64,000 bases of DNA from assembly GCA_002918705.1 (NCBI GenBank), contig PQKR01000002.1, positions 372,001 through 436,000 on the forward strand, in the 5' to 3' direction. A program made the translations under genes and the position numbers. Source of the DNA: Escherichia sp. ESNIH1. Its GTDB lineage: Bacteria > Pseudomonadota > Gammaproteobacteria > Enterobacterales > Enterobacteriaceae. This document shows positions 30,050-39,675 of the stretch, piece after piece. Numbering within the stretch: the first letter of the stretch is position 1; each line of letters starts with the position of its first letter. The notes below the pieces were generated by a model. That model worked only from the letters and a program-made list of their open reading frames with translations, searched no databases and was not told the DNA's origin.

Positions 30050-30402
30050 GTTGCACTATGGTGGTATGAAATCGCCGGGTGGCGGCTACGCCTTACCCGG
30101 CCTACAGGCGCGGAGGCGGTTGTGAGATCCGTAGGCCCGGCAAGCGGCGCGCCGCCGGGCGTTGCATGATGGTGGCATGAAATTGCCGGGTGGCGGCTGC
30201 GCCTTACCCGGCCTACGGGCGCGGAGGCGGTTGTGGGATCCGTAGGCCCGGCAAGCGGAGCGCCGCCGGGCGTTGCATGATGGTGGCATGAAATTGCCGG
30301 GTGGCGGCTACGCCTTACCCGGCCTACAGGGCTGAATGCGCCGGGCGTTGCACTATGGTGGTATGAAATCGCCGGGTGGCGGCTGCGCCTTACCCGGCCT
30401 AC
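30050..30402. repeat. Tandem REP/BIME array between mdtA and yegD
   Basis: Four copies of one REP type (GCCGGGTGGCGGCT...ACCCGGCCTAC) stand at 30074-30105, 30185-30216, 30296-30327 and 30371-30402. Two full inverted partners stand at 30131-30165 and 30242-30276, and a truncated one at about 30337-30351. The first three repeat with an exact 111-base period, and the last step is 75 bases. The spacer GTTGCA..ATGGTGG.ATGAAAT is also conserved. It occupies the site where E. coli K-12 carries yegIJKL and the sib RNAs. It is not a CRISPR because spacers are repeated too. Confidence 0.93.
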
Positions 30403-30427
30403 AAAGTGCGGAGTGCGCTATGGATCT

Positions 30428-31777
30428 TTAAAACACCACCTGCGCCCAACGGGCGAGGCCCGCGGTGACCGAGCCAAAATCGTCGCCGCCGGCAATCGGA
30501 ATACCGGGCAGGGCCTCGGCCAGCGCCTTTTTGATCAACGGGGAGCGGGCGCTGCCGCCGGTCAGGTAGATAATATCCGGCGTCTCATTGCTGCTCGCCA
30601 GCGCCAGCTGCACCTGCTCAAGGATGCGCGCCAGCGGCTGGTTGAGGGCGGTCTCCAGCCCCTCCTGAGTGATGGCGGTTGCCAGCTCGTCGCTGATAAA
30701 CGGCAGGCGAGCCTCGGTTTGCAGGTTGTCGGAGAGGGCAATCTTGCTCTCTTCCGCGCTGCGCACCAGGCGGTAGCTCAGTCGTTGACGCCACACCTTC
30801 ACCAGCCGAGCCACCTTATCCCCCTCCCGGGCGTCGCGCACCAGGTCGTTGAGCAGACGGCCGTTGGCGCTGCTGTAGAAGTCGCTCTGGGCCGGAACGT
30901 CATTGATCGCTACCGCGTTCCACCACGGCAGGATCGGCAGGGCGATGCCCTTTTCGGTCTGGCCGCCCATTCCCAGCAGCGGCATCAGGTGCTTAAAGGC
31001 CAGCGCAATATCGAGATCGTTACCGCCGACGCGGCAGCCGCTGTGGCCCAGCAGACTGCTGTCGCGATCCTGGCGCTGGTGCCACTGTGGACCCATCAGC
31101 AGCAGCGAACAGTCGGTGGTCCCGCCGCCGATATCCACTACCAGCACGCGCTTCTCCGCCTGCAATGTGGCTTCAAAATCCAGCCCGGCGGCGACCGGCT
31201 CGTACTGGAACACCACCTCATTAAAGCCTGCACGCCTGGCGGCACGCTCGAGGATCCCCTGCGCCTGGGCGTTAGCGTCATCGCCGCCCAGCCCCTGGAA
31301 GTTGATGGGGCGGCCAATTACCGCCCGATCGATGGCCTCCGGCAGCTGGCTCTCCGCCTGCTGGCGAATATGCAGCATCATGGCGCAGACCAGATCCTCA
31401 AACAGGGCGATCTGCTGCGGCTTCAGGCCGCTGGCCCCGAGGAAGGATTTCGGTGATTTAACGAAGTAGACCTCTTCCGGATCCTGGACGTACTGCTGCA
31501 GCGACTGAAGACCAAACTGCACGCTGCCCGGCAGCACCTCGATATCTTCCTCGCGGTTGAAGCTCACCGCCCGACGCAGCAGCGCCTGGGTTTCACCGCC
31601 GGTAGCCGGGACGTCATGGTGGCGGTAGAGCCACTCGCTGACCGCTTCCCGCGTCGGGGCGCAGAGCATTGACGGCAATAACGTGCTGCCGTTTTCCATT
31701 TTTAAGAGCTGCGGGATACCGTCGCGCATCACCGCAACGGAGCAGTTTGCCGTGCCGTAGTCAAAACCAATAAACAT
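30428..31777 (-). CDS. yegD: Hsp70-family ATPase YegD
   Basis: This 449-residue actin/Hsp70-fold protein has the phosphate-1 loop FIGFDYGTANCSVAV at the N-terminus, the phosphate-2 loop VLVVDIGGGTTDCSLLLMG, and the adenosine motif IIYLTGGSARSPLIKKAL near the C-terminus. It lacks a DnaK-type peptide-binding domain, so it is a chaperone-like ATPase with no firmly known client. It is transcribed leftward, divergent from alkA. Length is as in E. coli YegD. Confidence 0.95.
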   Translation of the reverse strand: MFIGFDYGTANCSVAVMRDGIPQLLKMENGSTLLPSMLCAPTREAVSEWLYRHHDVPATGGETQALLRRAVSFNREEDIEVLPGSVQFGLQSLQQYVQDPEEVYFVKSPKSFLGASGLKPQQIALFEDLVCAMMLHIRQQAESQLPEAIDRAVIGRPINFQGLGGDDANAQAQGILERAARRAGFNEVVFQYEPVAAGLDFEATLQAEKRVLVVDIGGGTTDCSLLLMGPQWHQRQDRDSSLLGHSGCRVGGNDLDIALAFKHLMPLLGMGGQTEKGIALPILPWWNAVAINDVPAQSDFYSSANGRLLNDLVRDAREGDKVARLVKVWRQRLSYRLVRSAEESKIALSDNLQTEARLPFISDELATAITQEGLETALNQPLARILEQVQLALASSNETPDIIYLTGGSARSPLIKKALAEALPGIPIAGGDDFGSVTAGLARWAQVVF

Positions 31778-31890
31778 GAAAGTTCCCCATGCCGGTGAAG
31801 AAGGGGGGCGACTTTAGCCGAAAGGATTATGAAAGCAAAGCAAAAAAGTGGCGGGGCGCTTAAGCTGAAAAGAGAGTGAGAGGAGTAACC

Positions 31891-32760
31891 ATGTATACAC
31901 TGAGCTGGAAGCCGCCCTACGACTGGGCGTGGATGTTAGGTTTTTTACAGGCGCGTGCGGTAACCGGCGTGGAGGTGGTCAGCGAAGGCCGCTACGTACG
32001 CAGCTTTGCGCTGGGAGAGCATCGGGGGATCGTCACCGCTGAGCCGGATGAGGCTAACCATACGCTGCGGGTCACCCTTAGCGATGGGCTGATGCCTGTT
32101 GCCGATGCGTGTCTGGAACGGCTTGGGCGTCTGTTCGATCTTGCCTGCGATCCGCAGGAGATTGTGCAGGCCCTCGGTTCGCTGGGGGAGCAGAGGCCGG
32201 GCTTGCGGCTGCCGGGCTCGATGGATACCTTTGAGCAGGGCGTGCGGGCGATCCTTGGGCAACTGGTAAGCGTAGCGATGGCTGCAAAGCTGACCGGGAA
32301 GGTGGTGGCGAGTCTGGGCGAACCGCTGGCGGACGCGCCGGGCTTTATCTGCTTCCCGACGGCAGAGACGCTGGTCCGGGCCGATCCTGCAGCGTTAAAA
32401 GCGCTGGGGATGCCGCTTAAGCGCGCCGAGGCGCTGGTTAATCTGGCCCGCGCCACCCTTGAGGGCGAGTTCCCGCTGCAGCCGCCGACGGATATCGAGC
32501 AGGGAGTAAAATTATTGCAGCGTTTTCCCGGGATCGGGCGCTGGACGGCAAACTATCTGGCCATGCGCGGCTGGCAGGCGAAAGATGTCTTTTTAGCCGA
32601 TGACTACGCCATCAAGCAGCGTTTTGCGGGCATGACCCCGGCGCAGATCCGCCGCTATGCCCAACGCTGGCAACCCTGGCGCGCCTATGCGCTGCTGCAT
32701 CTCTGGTACACCCCGGACTGGCAGCCATCAGCTGACGATCGTCAGTTAATCGCAAAGTAG
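31891..32760 (+). CDS. alkA: DNA-3-methyladenine glycosylase II AlkA
   Basis: This 289-residue base-excision glycosylase removes 3-methyladenine and other alkylated bases. The AlkA N-terminal domain (MYTLSWKPPYDWAWMLGFL) precedes the helix-hairpin-helix LQRFPGIGRWTANYLAM (residues 209-225) and catalytic Asp238 in FLADDYAIKQRF. GAGGAG at 31880-31885 sets the start at 31891 rather than an upstream GTG. The E. coli protein has 282 residues. Its last 19 bases overlap the end of the convergent yegE gene. Confidence 0.97.
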   Translation: MYTLSWKPPYDWAWMLGFLQARAVTGVEVVSEGRYVRSFALGEHRGIVTAEPDEANHTLRVTLSDGLMPVADACLERLGRLFDLACDPQEIVQALGSLGEQRPGLRLPGSMDTFEQGVRAILGQLVSVAMAAKLTGKVVASLGEPLADAPGFICFPTAETLVRADPAALKALGMPLKRAEALVNLARATLEGEFPLQPPTDIEQGVKLLQRFPGIGRWTANYLAMRGWQAKDVFLADDYAIKQRFAGMTPAQIRRYAQRWQPWRAYALLHLWYTPDWQPSADDRQLIAK

Positions 32761-35700
32761 CTGGTGTTTAGCATCAGATCCAGCGGCTGGGCCTGGGAGA
32801 TGGTATCCCCATAGATATAGTCAATGCCGATGCCGGAGAGGGTATCCATCATCATCGGCTGGTTGGTTGGCCCGGCGATGCTCTTCATCCCCAGGCGCTG
32901 GGCATGGCCCTGTACAATAGTGACCATCATCTCGTCCATCAGGTTACCGTGCACGTTAGTGACCAGCTCCGGCTCCAGCAGAACGTAGTCTGCCATCTGC
33001 GGCATAAGATGGTTGAAGATCTCCAGGTCGCGGCCAATATGGCTGATAATGAGTCGGCAGCCCGCCTGGCGAAGTTTAGCCAGGCCATCACCGATGCTGC
33101 TCTCTTCCCGCATCAGGGCATCGGCATGGATCACAAAGTGCAGCAGGCGGCCCGGCATGCCGCTTTGCGCCAGCTTCTCAATAATCTCGTTGATGACTGT
33201 CCGACTGCCCAGCCCGGCGCTGGAGAGCGGCAGCGCGACGCTGACCCCTTTGCGTATCACCCCGGCGGCGCTGTTGGTAAAGAACTCGTGGATCACCCGG
33301 CGATCGAGGGCGCGGATAAGCTCCGGCTCGGCGAGGCCTGAACGGAAGGCGCGCTCCTCCATCGCTTCCCCTTCGCTGGTCCACAGGCGCAGCGAGAGCA
33401 GCCAGAAATTACAGGACTCCGGCACGCGCGGGGAGGCGACGCCGCGCGCTACCAGCAGCAGATGGTTGTCCCGGATCATCCGTGACTGCTCTTCAAGGGA
33501 GATGAGGCTGCGGTTGTGATGCATGTGATCCTGCTGCGGTTCGTACACCGTGACCACGCCCCGACCGTTATTTTTCGAGGCGTAGCAGGCGATATCCGCC
33601 TGGGACATGACCTCGGAGGCCTGGCAGTTGCTCTCATCAATCAGGGTGATCCCGGCGCTCGCGCCGATGCGGTGCAGGCGGCCCTCCCACATAAAGCGGT
33701 AATCGTTGATCGCATGGATGATGCGCCCGGAGATATAGCGGGCGCTCTCGATATTGCACTCGGGCAGCAGCAGACCAAACTCATCTCCGCCGAGGCGGGC
33801 AAGGATATCGGTAGAGCGCAGCATGCTCAGCATCAGGGAGGAGAGCTCCCGCAGCAGGGCATCGCCCGCCGCGTGGCCTGCGGTGTCGTTAACTGCCTTA
33901 AAGCGGTCGAGATCGATATAGACCAGCGCGTGACGCTGATGGGTCTCCTGCACCGTATGCAGCAGGCGTTTAAGATGGTTCTCGAAGCTGACGCGGTTTG
34001 CCAGATGGGTCAACGCATCGTGGGAGGCGCTATAGCTCAGCTGGCGCAGCATCTTCCGGGACTCGGTGACGTCCTGGATCACCAGCACGAAGCCGATATT
34101 ATGTCCGTCAAGGGTGCTAAGAGGCGTCACGCTGTAGTGGATATCATAGGTACCGCCGTTGCGGCAGTGCAGCACCACGTCCTGCTCGATAGCCGAACGG
34201 GACATGTCCCCACTATGAATATTTTCCAGCGCCGGGCCGTTATCGCCAAAGGTAATGCGCAGCACGTTCAGCAGAGACTGGCCTATCGCTAACTCCTGCT
34301 GCCAGCCGCTCATTTTTTCCGCCACCGGGTTCATAAAGGTGACGTTCATATCCACGTCGGTACAGAGCACCGCTTCGCCGATGGAGTCGAGCGTAATGTG
34401 CAGACGCTCTTTCTCCTGGAATAGCGCCTCGTTCAGCTGTTTCACCTCGGTCATGTCCATATTGACGCCGAGCAGCCGTTCAACCTCGCCATTTTTATTC
34501 AGCACGCGGTTCGCCAGGGTGCGGATATGGCGAACGCCCCCTTTAACGTGGATGCGGAACTCAAGCTTAAATGCCACCCTCGCTATCAGCGAGTCGCGAA
34601 CGATGCGCTCGGTTTCGGCTCTGTCCTCCGGAACCACGCACTCATACCACAGCTTCCAGGTCGGCTTCACGTGCGGCGGGAGTTCATAAAGCTCAAACAT
34701 GCGCTTATCCCAGCTGATGATATCCGGCTCCAGCTCCCACTCCCAGATGCCAATTCCCCCGGCCTCGTTGGCCAGCGTAATACGCTCCATCAGCCGCTTG
34801 TTGACCCACTCGGTATGCTTCAGATCGTTGATATCTTCGACCTGAGAGATGAAGTAGAGCGGCGTGCCGTCAGGATGGCGTACCAGCGACACCGCCAGCA
34901 GGGCCCAGACGATATCCCCGGTGCGGGTGTAGTAGCGCTTCTCCATCGAGTAGCTATCGATGTCGCCGCGCACCAGCGACTCAAGCTGCTCAAGGTCGCT
35001 GTTGAGATCTTCCGGCCAGGTAAGCTGCTGGAAGGTCAGCAGGCGCAGTTCATCCTGGGAGTAACCGAGAAAGCTGCACAGGGCTTTATTGACCTGTAAC
35101 CACTGGCCGTCCGTCCCCACCAGCGCCATGCCGATGGCAGAGTACTCCATCGCATTGCGAAAGCGGGCTTCGCTTTCGGTAATGTGTTTACGCTCGGCGC
35201 GGAAGGAGTACATCACCATCGTCATGACGTTGGCTGGCAACAGGATCATCAGGAACGGCAGCCAGGGCGCGTTCAGCATCGCGCTGCTGTTGAAATTGGT
35301 GAACTCAAGGGGGTTATGAACCATCATCAGCGACACCACCATGATGGTGACGAGGAAGATAAGAAAGGCCTCGAGTCGCGGCAGGCGAACGGCGGTCCAC
35401 ATCAGCAGGACGATAACGGCGGTAAAGGGCCACGGCAGATAGGTCATGGAGAGCCAGCTGAGAAAGAGCGTCACGGCCAGCGTCACCAGGGTTTCCAGCA
35501 GCAGCTGCGGCTTGCGGTGACGCAGCAGGTAGTGCAGCTTGAACATCAGCCCGAGCGGGACCAGCGCCAGCGCGCCGATGGACTCTGAAAGCACCCAGAT
35601 CATAAAGGTTTGCAGCAGGTTTTCGCTGCCGGACACGAGGCACACCAGCACGCCACCCAGCAGGGGAGGGATCACAGCGCTGCCGAGGGTCAGGCGGATC

Positions 35701-36071
35701 CAGTCGCTCAGGTTCTGTAGCGGGTTGTACCACGGCAGCATCTTACGCAGCAGCACGGCGCCCGTCAGGGCCTCAATAATATTGATCGCCGGATACCAGA
35801 AGTTTAATTCACTGGCGGGAAAGAGCAGAAATGAGGCGGCCAGGCTGCCCAGCGTGCAGGCAACGGCGATGCCGGGCCACATGCGTCCGGCGTGGCGGTA
35901 GAAGGCCACCATCATAATAGAGGTCGGGAACCACAGTGGCGCAAGAACGGTACCGAAACGGGTCAGCTCAAGGGAAAACAGGGTGAAAATAAAGGTCACC
36001 AGTCCTAAACTGAGCAGCCTCAGTAGGGGATTTGGGGTAGTAACCAAAACGCGCTGGTATTGTTTATTCAT
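32742..36071 (-). CDS. yegE: Diguanylate cyclase YegE (DgcE): MASE1-PAS-GGDEF-degenerate EAL
   Basis: This 1109-residue inner-membrane protein has an N-terminal MASE1 sensor with about eight to ten helices (residues 1-300), three PAS/PAC repeats (about 305-680), an intact GGDEF motif (ARLGGDEFGLLL) and an upstream inhibitory RxxD site (RSTD). The C-terminal EAL-like domain has lost the EAL motif, the metal ligands and the catalytic lysine, so only c-di-GMP synthesis is expected. In E. coli DgcE is a main input to the curli/biofilm cascade and forms complexes with DgcM and PdeR. Confidence 0.96.
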   Translation of the reverse strand: MNKQYQRVLVTTPNPLLRLLSLGLVTFIFTLFSLELTRFGTVLAPLWFPTSIMMVAFYRHAGRMWPGIAVACTLGSLAASFLLFPASELNFWYPAINIIEALTGAVLLRKMLPWYNPLQNLSDWIRLTLGSAVIPPLLGGVLVCLVSGSENLLQTFMIWVLSESIGALALVPLGLMFKLHYLLRHRKPQLLLETLVTLAVTLFLSWLSMTYLPWPFTAVIVLLMWTAVRLPRLEAFLIFLVTIMVVSLMMVHNPLEFTNFNSSAMLNAPWLPFLMILLPANVMTMVMYSFRAERKHITESEARFRNAMEYSAIGMALVGTDGQWLQVNKALCSFLGYSQDELRLLTFQQLTWPEDLNSDLEQLESLVRGDIDSYSMEKRYYTRTGDIVWALLAVSLVRHPDGTPLYFISQVEDINDLKHTEWVNKRLMERITLANEAGGIGIWEWELEPDIISWDKRMFELYELPPHVKPTWKLWYECVVPEDRAETERIVRDSLIARVAFKLEFRIHVKGGVRHIRTLANRVLNKNGEVERLLGVNMDMTEVKQLNEALFQEKERLHITLDSIGEAVLCTDVDMNVTFMNPVAEKMSGWQQELAIGQSLLNVLRITFGDNGPALENIHSGDMSRSAIEQDVVLHCRNGGTYDIHYSVTPLSTLDGHNIGFVLVIQDVTESRKMLRQLSYSASHDALTHLANRVSFENHLKRLLHTVQETHQRHALVYIDLDRFKAVNDTAGHAAGDALLRELSSLMLSMLRSTDILARLGGDEFGLLLPECNIESARYISGRIIHAINDYRFMWEGRLHRIGASAGITLIDESNCQASEVMSQADIACYASKNNGRGVVTVYEPQQDHMHHNRSLISLEEQSRMIRDNHLLLVARGVASPRVPESCNFWLLSLRLWTSEGEAMEERAFRSGLAEPELIRALDRRVIHEFFTNSAAGVIRKGVSVALPLSSAGLGSRTVINEIIEKLAQSGMPGRLLHFVIHADALMREESSIGDGLAKLRQAGCRLIISHIGRDLEIFNHLMPQMADYVLLEPELVTNVHGNLMDEMMVTIVQGHAQRLGMKSIAGPTNQPMMMDTLSGIGIDYIYGDTISQAQPLDLMLNTSYFAIN

Positions 36072-36415
36072 TACCGCTTTATCCGCAGTCCCTGTGCCGC
36101 CAGGTTCATAAAGCCCGGACGGGTAAAATTGAAATTTGGATTATGCTAGTACAAACAATTTACAATTCCTATCGTGACCGCTCATAATTTGACATCATAG
36201 TGTTATTAATCACTTAGTCTGCCAAAAAAGGCGGCTGAACGCTGTAAAATTAAACGCTTTAATTTGCGAAAAGGGCAATATGTCGGATCGGAGCCGTTGT
36301 GGCAGACGTTTGCGCATTCGACTGGTATCACGAGAGCGAAATCCCTATAATTGCCGCGTTTGACGCTATAGCGTCTCCCTTCTTTACTTCCAGGTTAATC
36401 AGGTCGCAAAAATTT
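36072..36415. other. Divergent yegE-udk intergenic region with a perfect inverted repeat
   Basis: The 344-base AT-rich gap holds no gene I can support; an open frame reaching back from udk to 36299 lacks a ribosome site and family support. It contains a perfect inverted repeat, AAATTAAA-CGC-TTTAATTT (36247-36265), and a TTGACA at 36189-36194 without a good -10 at standard spacing. Promoters for both genes must lie here. Confidence 0.6.
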
Positions 36416-37057
36416 ATGACTGATAAGTCCCATCAGTGCGTCATTATCGGCATCGCCGGCGCATCCGCTTCAGGTAAAAGTCTCATTGCCAGTACGCTTT
36501 ACCGCGAGTTGCGCGAACAGGTTGGTGATGAACATATTGGCGTTATCCCAGAAGATAGCTACTACAAGGATCAAAGTCACCTGTTGATGGAAGAGCGTGT
36601 TAAAACGAACTACGACCATCCCAGCGCAATGGATCACAATCTGCTGTTTGAACATTTGCAGACGCTGAAAGGCGGCAATCCTATAGAGCTGCCGGTTTAC
36701 AGCTACGTTGAGCATACCCGTACCGCTGAGACCATCCACATTGAACCCAAGAAGGTGATTATTCTTGAGGGGATCCTGCTGCTGACCGACGCACGCCTGC
36801 GCGAAGCGATGAACTTCTCAATCTTTGTCGATACGCCGCTGGATATCTGCCTGATGCGCCGTATCAAGCGCGACGTTAACGAACGTGGCCGCTCTATGGA
36901 CTCGGTGATGGCGCAATATCAGAAAACGGTGCGTCCGATGTTCCTGCAGTTTATTGAGCCTTCCAAACAGTATGCGGACATTATCGTGCCGCGCGGCGGC
37001 AAAAACCGCATTGCTATCGATATCCTGAAGGCCAAAATCAGCCAGTTTTTTGAATAA
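36416..37057 (+). CDS. udk: Uridine kinase
   Basis: This 213-residue cytosolic kinase of pyrimidine salvage phosphorylates uridine and cytidine using GTP or ATP. The P-loop GASASGKS covers residues 15-22, followed by [21 protein letters not shown] and [21 protein letters not shown]. The start at 36416 gives exactly the E. coli length. The gene precedes dcd, another pyrimidine enzyme, by 118 bases, as in E. coli. Confidence 0.98.
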   Translation: MTDKSHQCVIIGIAGASASGKSLIASTLYRELREQVGDEHIGVIPEDSYYKDQSHLLMEERVKTNYDHPSAMDHNLLFEHLQTLKGGNPIELPVYSYVEHTRTAETIHIEPKKVIILEGILLLTDARLREAMNFSIFVDTPLDICLMRRIKRDVNERGRSMDSVMAQYQKTVRPMFLQFIEPSKQYADIIVPRGGKNRIAIDILKAKISQFFE

Positions 37058-37123
37058 CCGGGTTTTTTAGGACGTCTGGTTTTGAATAAACGGCGCGAAT
37101 TGTGTACCGTTCAGAGATAATGT

Positions 37124-37154
37124 GCCTGCCCGGGCTAAACTTAGCCGGGCGGGC
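37124..37154 (+). promoter_or_regulatory. Strong hairpin in the udk-dcd gap
   Basis: GCCTGCCCGGGCTAA (37124-37138) pairs with TTAGCCGGGCGGGC (37141-37154) with one wobble and one bulged G. It stands 7 bases before the dcd ribosome site AAGGAG (37162-37167). There is no T run, so it is more likely a leader or mRNA-stability structure than a terminator. Confidence 0.65.
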
Positions 37155-37175
37155 AACACCTAAGGAGAAAGTGCT

Positions 37176-37757
37176 ATGCGTTTGTGTGACCGCGATATTG
37201 AAGCCTGGCTGGACGATGGTCGCCTGTCGATTAACCCGCGCCCCCCGGTGGAGCGCATCAACGGTGCGACAGTGGATGTTCGTCTGGGCAACAAGTTTCG
37301 CACCTTCCGTGGCCACACCGCTGCCTTTATCGATCTGAGTGGCCCCAAAGATGAAGTGAGCGCCGCGCTGGATCGGGTAATGAGCGATGAGATTGTGCTC
37401 GCGGAAGGCGATGCCTTCTTCCTGCACCCGGGTGAACTGGCGCTGGCGGTGACCTTTGAGTCCGTGACCCTGCCTGCGGATCTGGTGGGCTGGCTGGACG
37501 GCCGCTCCTCGCTGGCGCGGCTGGGCCTGATGGTGCACGTGACCGCCCACCGTATCGATCCGGGCTGGTCCGGCTGCATCGTGCTGGAGTTTTACAACTC
37601 CGGTAAGCTGCCGCTGGCCCTGCGTCCGGGAATGCTTATCGGCGCGCTCAGCTTTGAGCCGCTCTCCGGCCCTGCCGCACGCCCCTATAACCGTCGCCAG
37701 GACGCAAAGTACCGCGATCAGCAGGGCGCGGTAGCTAGCCGAATTGATAAAGACTGA
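37176..37757 (+). CDS. dcd: dCTP deaminase
   Basis: This 193-residue homotrimeric enzyme converts dCTP to dUTP, the main source of dTTP in enterics. Family marks are [13 protein letters not shown], the phosphate-binding [16 protein letters not shown], and the segment [15 protein letters not shown] with the catalytic glutamate. AAGGAG lies 8 bases before ATG. asmA follows after a short gap, the same order as in E. coli. Confidence 0.98.
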   Translation: MRLCDRDIEAWLDDGRLSINPRPPVERINGATVDVRLGNKFRTFRGHTAAFIDLSGPKDEVSAALDRVMSDEIVLAEGDAFFLHPGELALAVTFESVTLPADLVGWLDGRSSLARLGLMVHVTAHRIDPGWSGCIVLEFYNSGKLPLALRPGMLIGALSFEPLSGPAARPYNRRQDAKYRDQQGAVASRIDKD

Positions 37758-37798
37758 GCGCCTGTTGCGCCTTGTAAGAGTTGCTCGTTGAGGATGCC

Positions 37799-39649
37799 AT
37801 GAGAAGAGTGTTAACCACGCTGATGATTTTACTGGTCGTGCTGGTCGCCGGCCTCTCTGCGTTGGTGCTGCTGGTAAACCCGAACGACTTTCGGGATTAC
37901 ATGGTGCGACAGGTTGAGTCGCGCAGCGGTTATCAGCTGAAGCTTGACGAGCCGCTGCGCTGGCACGTCTGGCCCCGGCTGAGCATTCTCTCGGGACGCA
38001 TGTCGCTGACGGCGCCCGGCGCGCCGCAGCCGCTGGTGACGGCGGATAACATGCGGCTGGACGTCGCGCTGCTGCCGCTGCTCTCTCATCAGCTGCACGT
38101 GAAGCAGGTGATGCTGAAAGGCGCGGTTGTCCAGCTCACGCCGCAAACCGAGGCGGCAGAGCCGAAAGATGCGCCGGTTGCGCCGCAAGAGAACGCGCTG
38201 CCGCAGGTTGAAACCGATCGCGGCTGGTCCTGGGCTGTCTCTCACCTGCAAATTGCCGATAGCGTGCTGGTATTCCAGCACAAGGACGACGAGCAGGTGA
38301 CGGTGCGTAATATCCATCTGAAGATGGATCAGGACGAAAACTACCACGCCAGCGTCGACTTTTCGGGGCGGATCAACCGCAACCAGCGCGACCTGACCCT
38401 GGCCCTGAAGGCGAACGTGAATGCCGCCGACTATCCCTATAATTTAACCGCCGTCGTTGAGCAGCTCAACTGGCAGCTCCAGGGCGGCGACGTCCCTGCC
38501 CAGGGGATTACCGGGCAGGGCAGCTTCCAGGCACAGTGGCGCGAAGCGCAAAAACAGCTCACCTTTAGCCAGCTGAACATGACCGCCAACGACAGCGCGG
38601 TGACCGGCAGCGGCAGCGTAACGCTGGATGATAAGCCCGACTGGGTACTCGATCTGGCGTTCGATAATCTGAATCTGGAGAATTTGCTGGGTGCGGTAAC
38701 CAACCCGGCGACCAACGCGACCGCAACGCAGCAGGGGCAGAGCCTGATGACGCTGCCGCGTCCGGTGATCGCCCGCGACGTTGACGGTAATGACTACAGC
38801 AGCCTGCGCGGCTTTACGGCCAACGTGTCGCTGGCGGCGAAAAAGATTCGCTGGCGAGGCATGGACTTTACCAACGTGAGCAGCCATATCACCAATAACG
38901 CGGGTCTGTTGACGCTCTCAGCCCTCACCGGAAAGCTGGGTGAGGGTACGCTCTCGCTGCCGGGAAGCCTCGATGTACGAGGTAAAGTGCCGAAAAGCGC
39001 CTTCCAGCCGCAGCTTGATAACGTTGAGATTGGCACGGTGCTGAAAGCCTTTGACTATCCGCTGGCGCTGACCGGCAAGCTGTCGCTGGCAGGAGATTTC
39101 GACGGTGACCGGGTCGATGCAGAGGCATTTCGCCGCAGCTGGGAGGGCAGCGCTCATGTTGAGATGGCCAAAACGCGCATGGAGGGGCTGAACTTCCAGC
39201 AGCTGATCCAGCAGGCGGTAGCCCGCAGCAGCGATGTACAGGCCCAGCAGAATTACGATAGCGCCACGCAACTCGACAGCTTCAGCACCGATTTAACCCT
39301 CGATCATGGGCAGATGGCGCTCGACGATATGCAGGGACACTCCGCGCTGCTGAATCTCACTGGTCAGGGCACGCTCGATCTGGTGAAACAGCTCTGCGAT
39401 ACCCGTTTTAACGTGCAGGTTACCGAGGGCTGGAAGGGTGACGGGAAGCTTATTGAGTTCCTGAAAAACACGCCAATCCCGCTGCGCGTCTACGGCAAAT
39501 GGCAGGCGCTCAATTACAATCTCCAGGTGGATCAGGTTCTGCGTAAGCACCTGCAGGATGAAGCGAAACGCCGTCTTAACGACTGGGCGGATCGCAACAA
39601 AGATAGCCAGCGCAGCAAAGATATTAAAAAGCTGATTGATAAACTGTGA
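37799..39649 (+). CDS. asmA: AsmA, inner-membrane anchored AsmA-like family protein
   Basis: This 616-residue protein has an N-terminal transmembrane anchor (MRRVLTTLMILLVVLVAGLSALVLLV) and a long periplasmic beta-rich body that ends in the conserved AsmA C-terminal domain (LDSFSTDLTLDHGQMALDDM). The family forms grooved bridges thought to move phospholipids towards the outer membrane; E. coli asmA mutations suppress OmpF assembly defects. The start at 37799 is set by GAGG at 37790. It lies downstream of dcd, probably in the same transcript. Confidence 0.95.
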   Translation: MRRVLTTLMILLVVLVAGLSALVLLVNPNDFRDYMVRQVESRSGYQLKLDEPLRWHVWPRLSILSGRMSLTAPGAPQPLVTADNMRLDVALLPLLSHQLHVKQVMLKGAVVQLTPQTEAAEPKDAPVAPQENALPQVETDRGWSWAVSHLQIADSVLVFQHKDDEQVTVRNIHLKMDQDENYHASVDFSGRINRNQRDLTLALKANVNAADYPYNLTAVVEQLNWQLQGGDVPAQGITGQGSFQAQWREAQKQLTFSQLNMTANDSAVTGSGSVTLDDKPDWVLDLAFDNLNLENLLGAVTNPATNATATQQGQSLMTLPRPVIARDVDGNDYSSLRGFTANVSLAAKKIRWRGMDFTNVSSHITNNAGLLTLSALTGKLGEGTLSLPGSLDVRGKVPKSAFQPQLDNVEIGTVLKAFDYPLALTGKLSLAGDFDGDRVDAEAFRRSWEGSAHVEMAKTRMEGLNFQQLIQQAVARSSDVQAQQNYDSATQLDSFSTDLTLDHGQMALDDMQGHSALLNLTGQGTLDLVKQLCDTRFNVQVTEGWKGDGKLIEFLKNTPIPLRVYGKWQALNYNLQVDQVLRKHLQDEAKRRLNDWADRNKDSQRSKDIKKLIDKL

Positions 39650-39675
39650 TGCCTGACGTTATCTGCTGATCCCAC

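Noticed and set aside
30086-30289. A leftward open frame encoding a repeated peptide inside the REP array
   Set aside because: It is produced by the tandem 111-base repeat, which is a multiple of three; there is no ribosome site or family support.
30050-30402. CRISPR array between mdtA and yegD
   Set aside because: Both repeats and spacers recur, the repeats are palindromic REP sequences found throughout the window, and no cas gene is present.
36299-36415. 39-residue extension of uridine kinase
   Set aside because: It has no ribosome site, is absent from E. coli Udk, and the 36416 start gives the exact family length.
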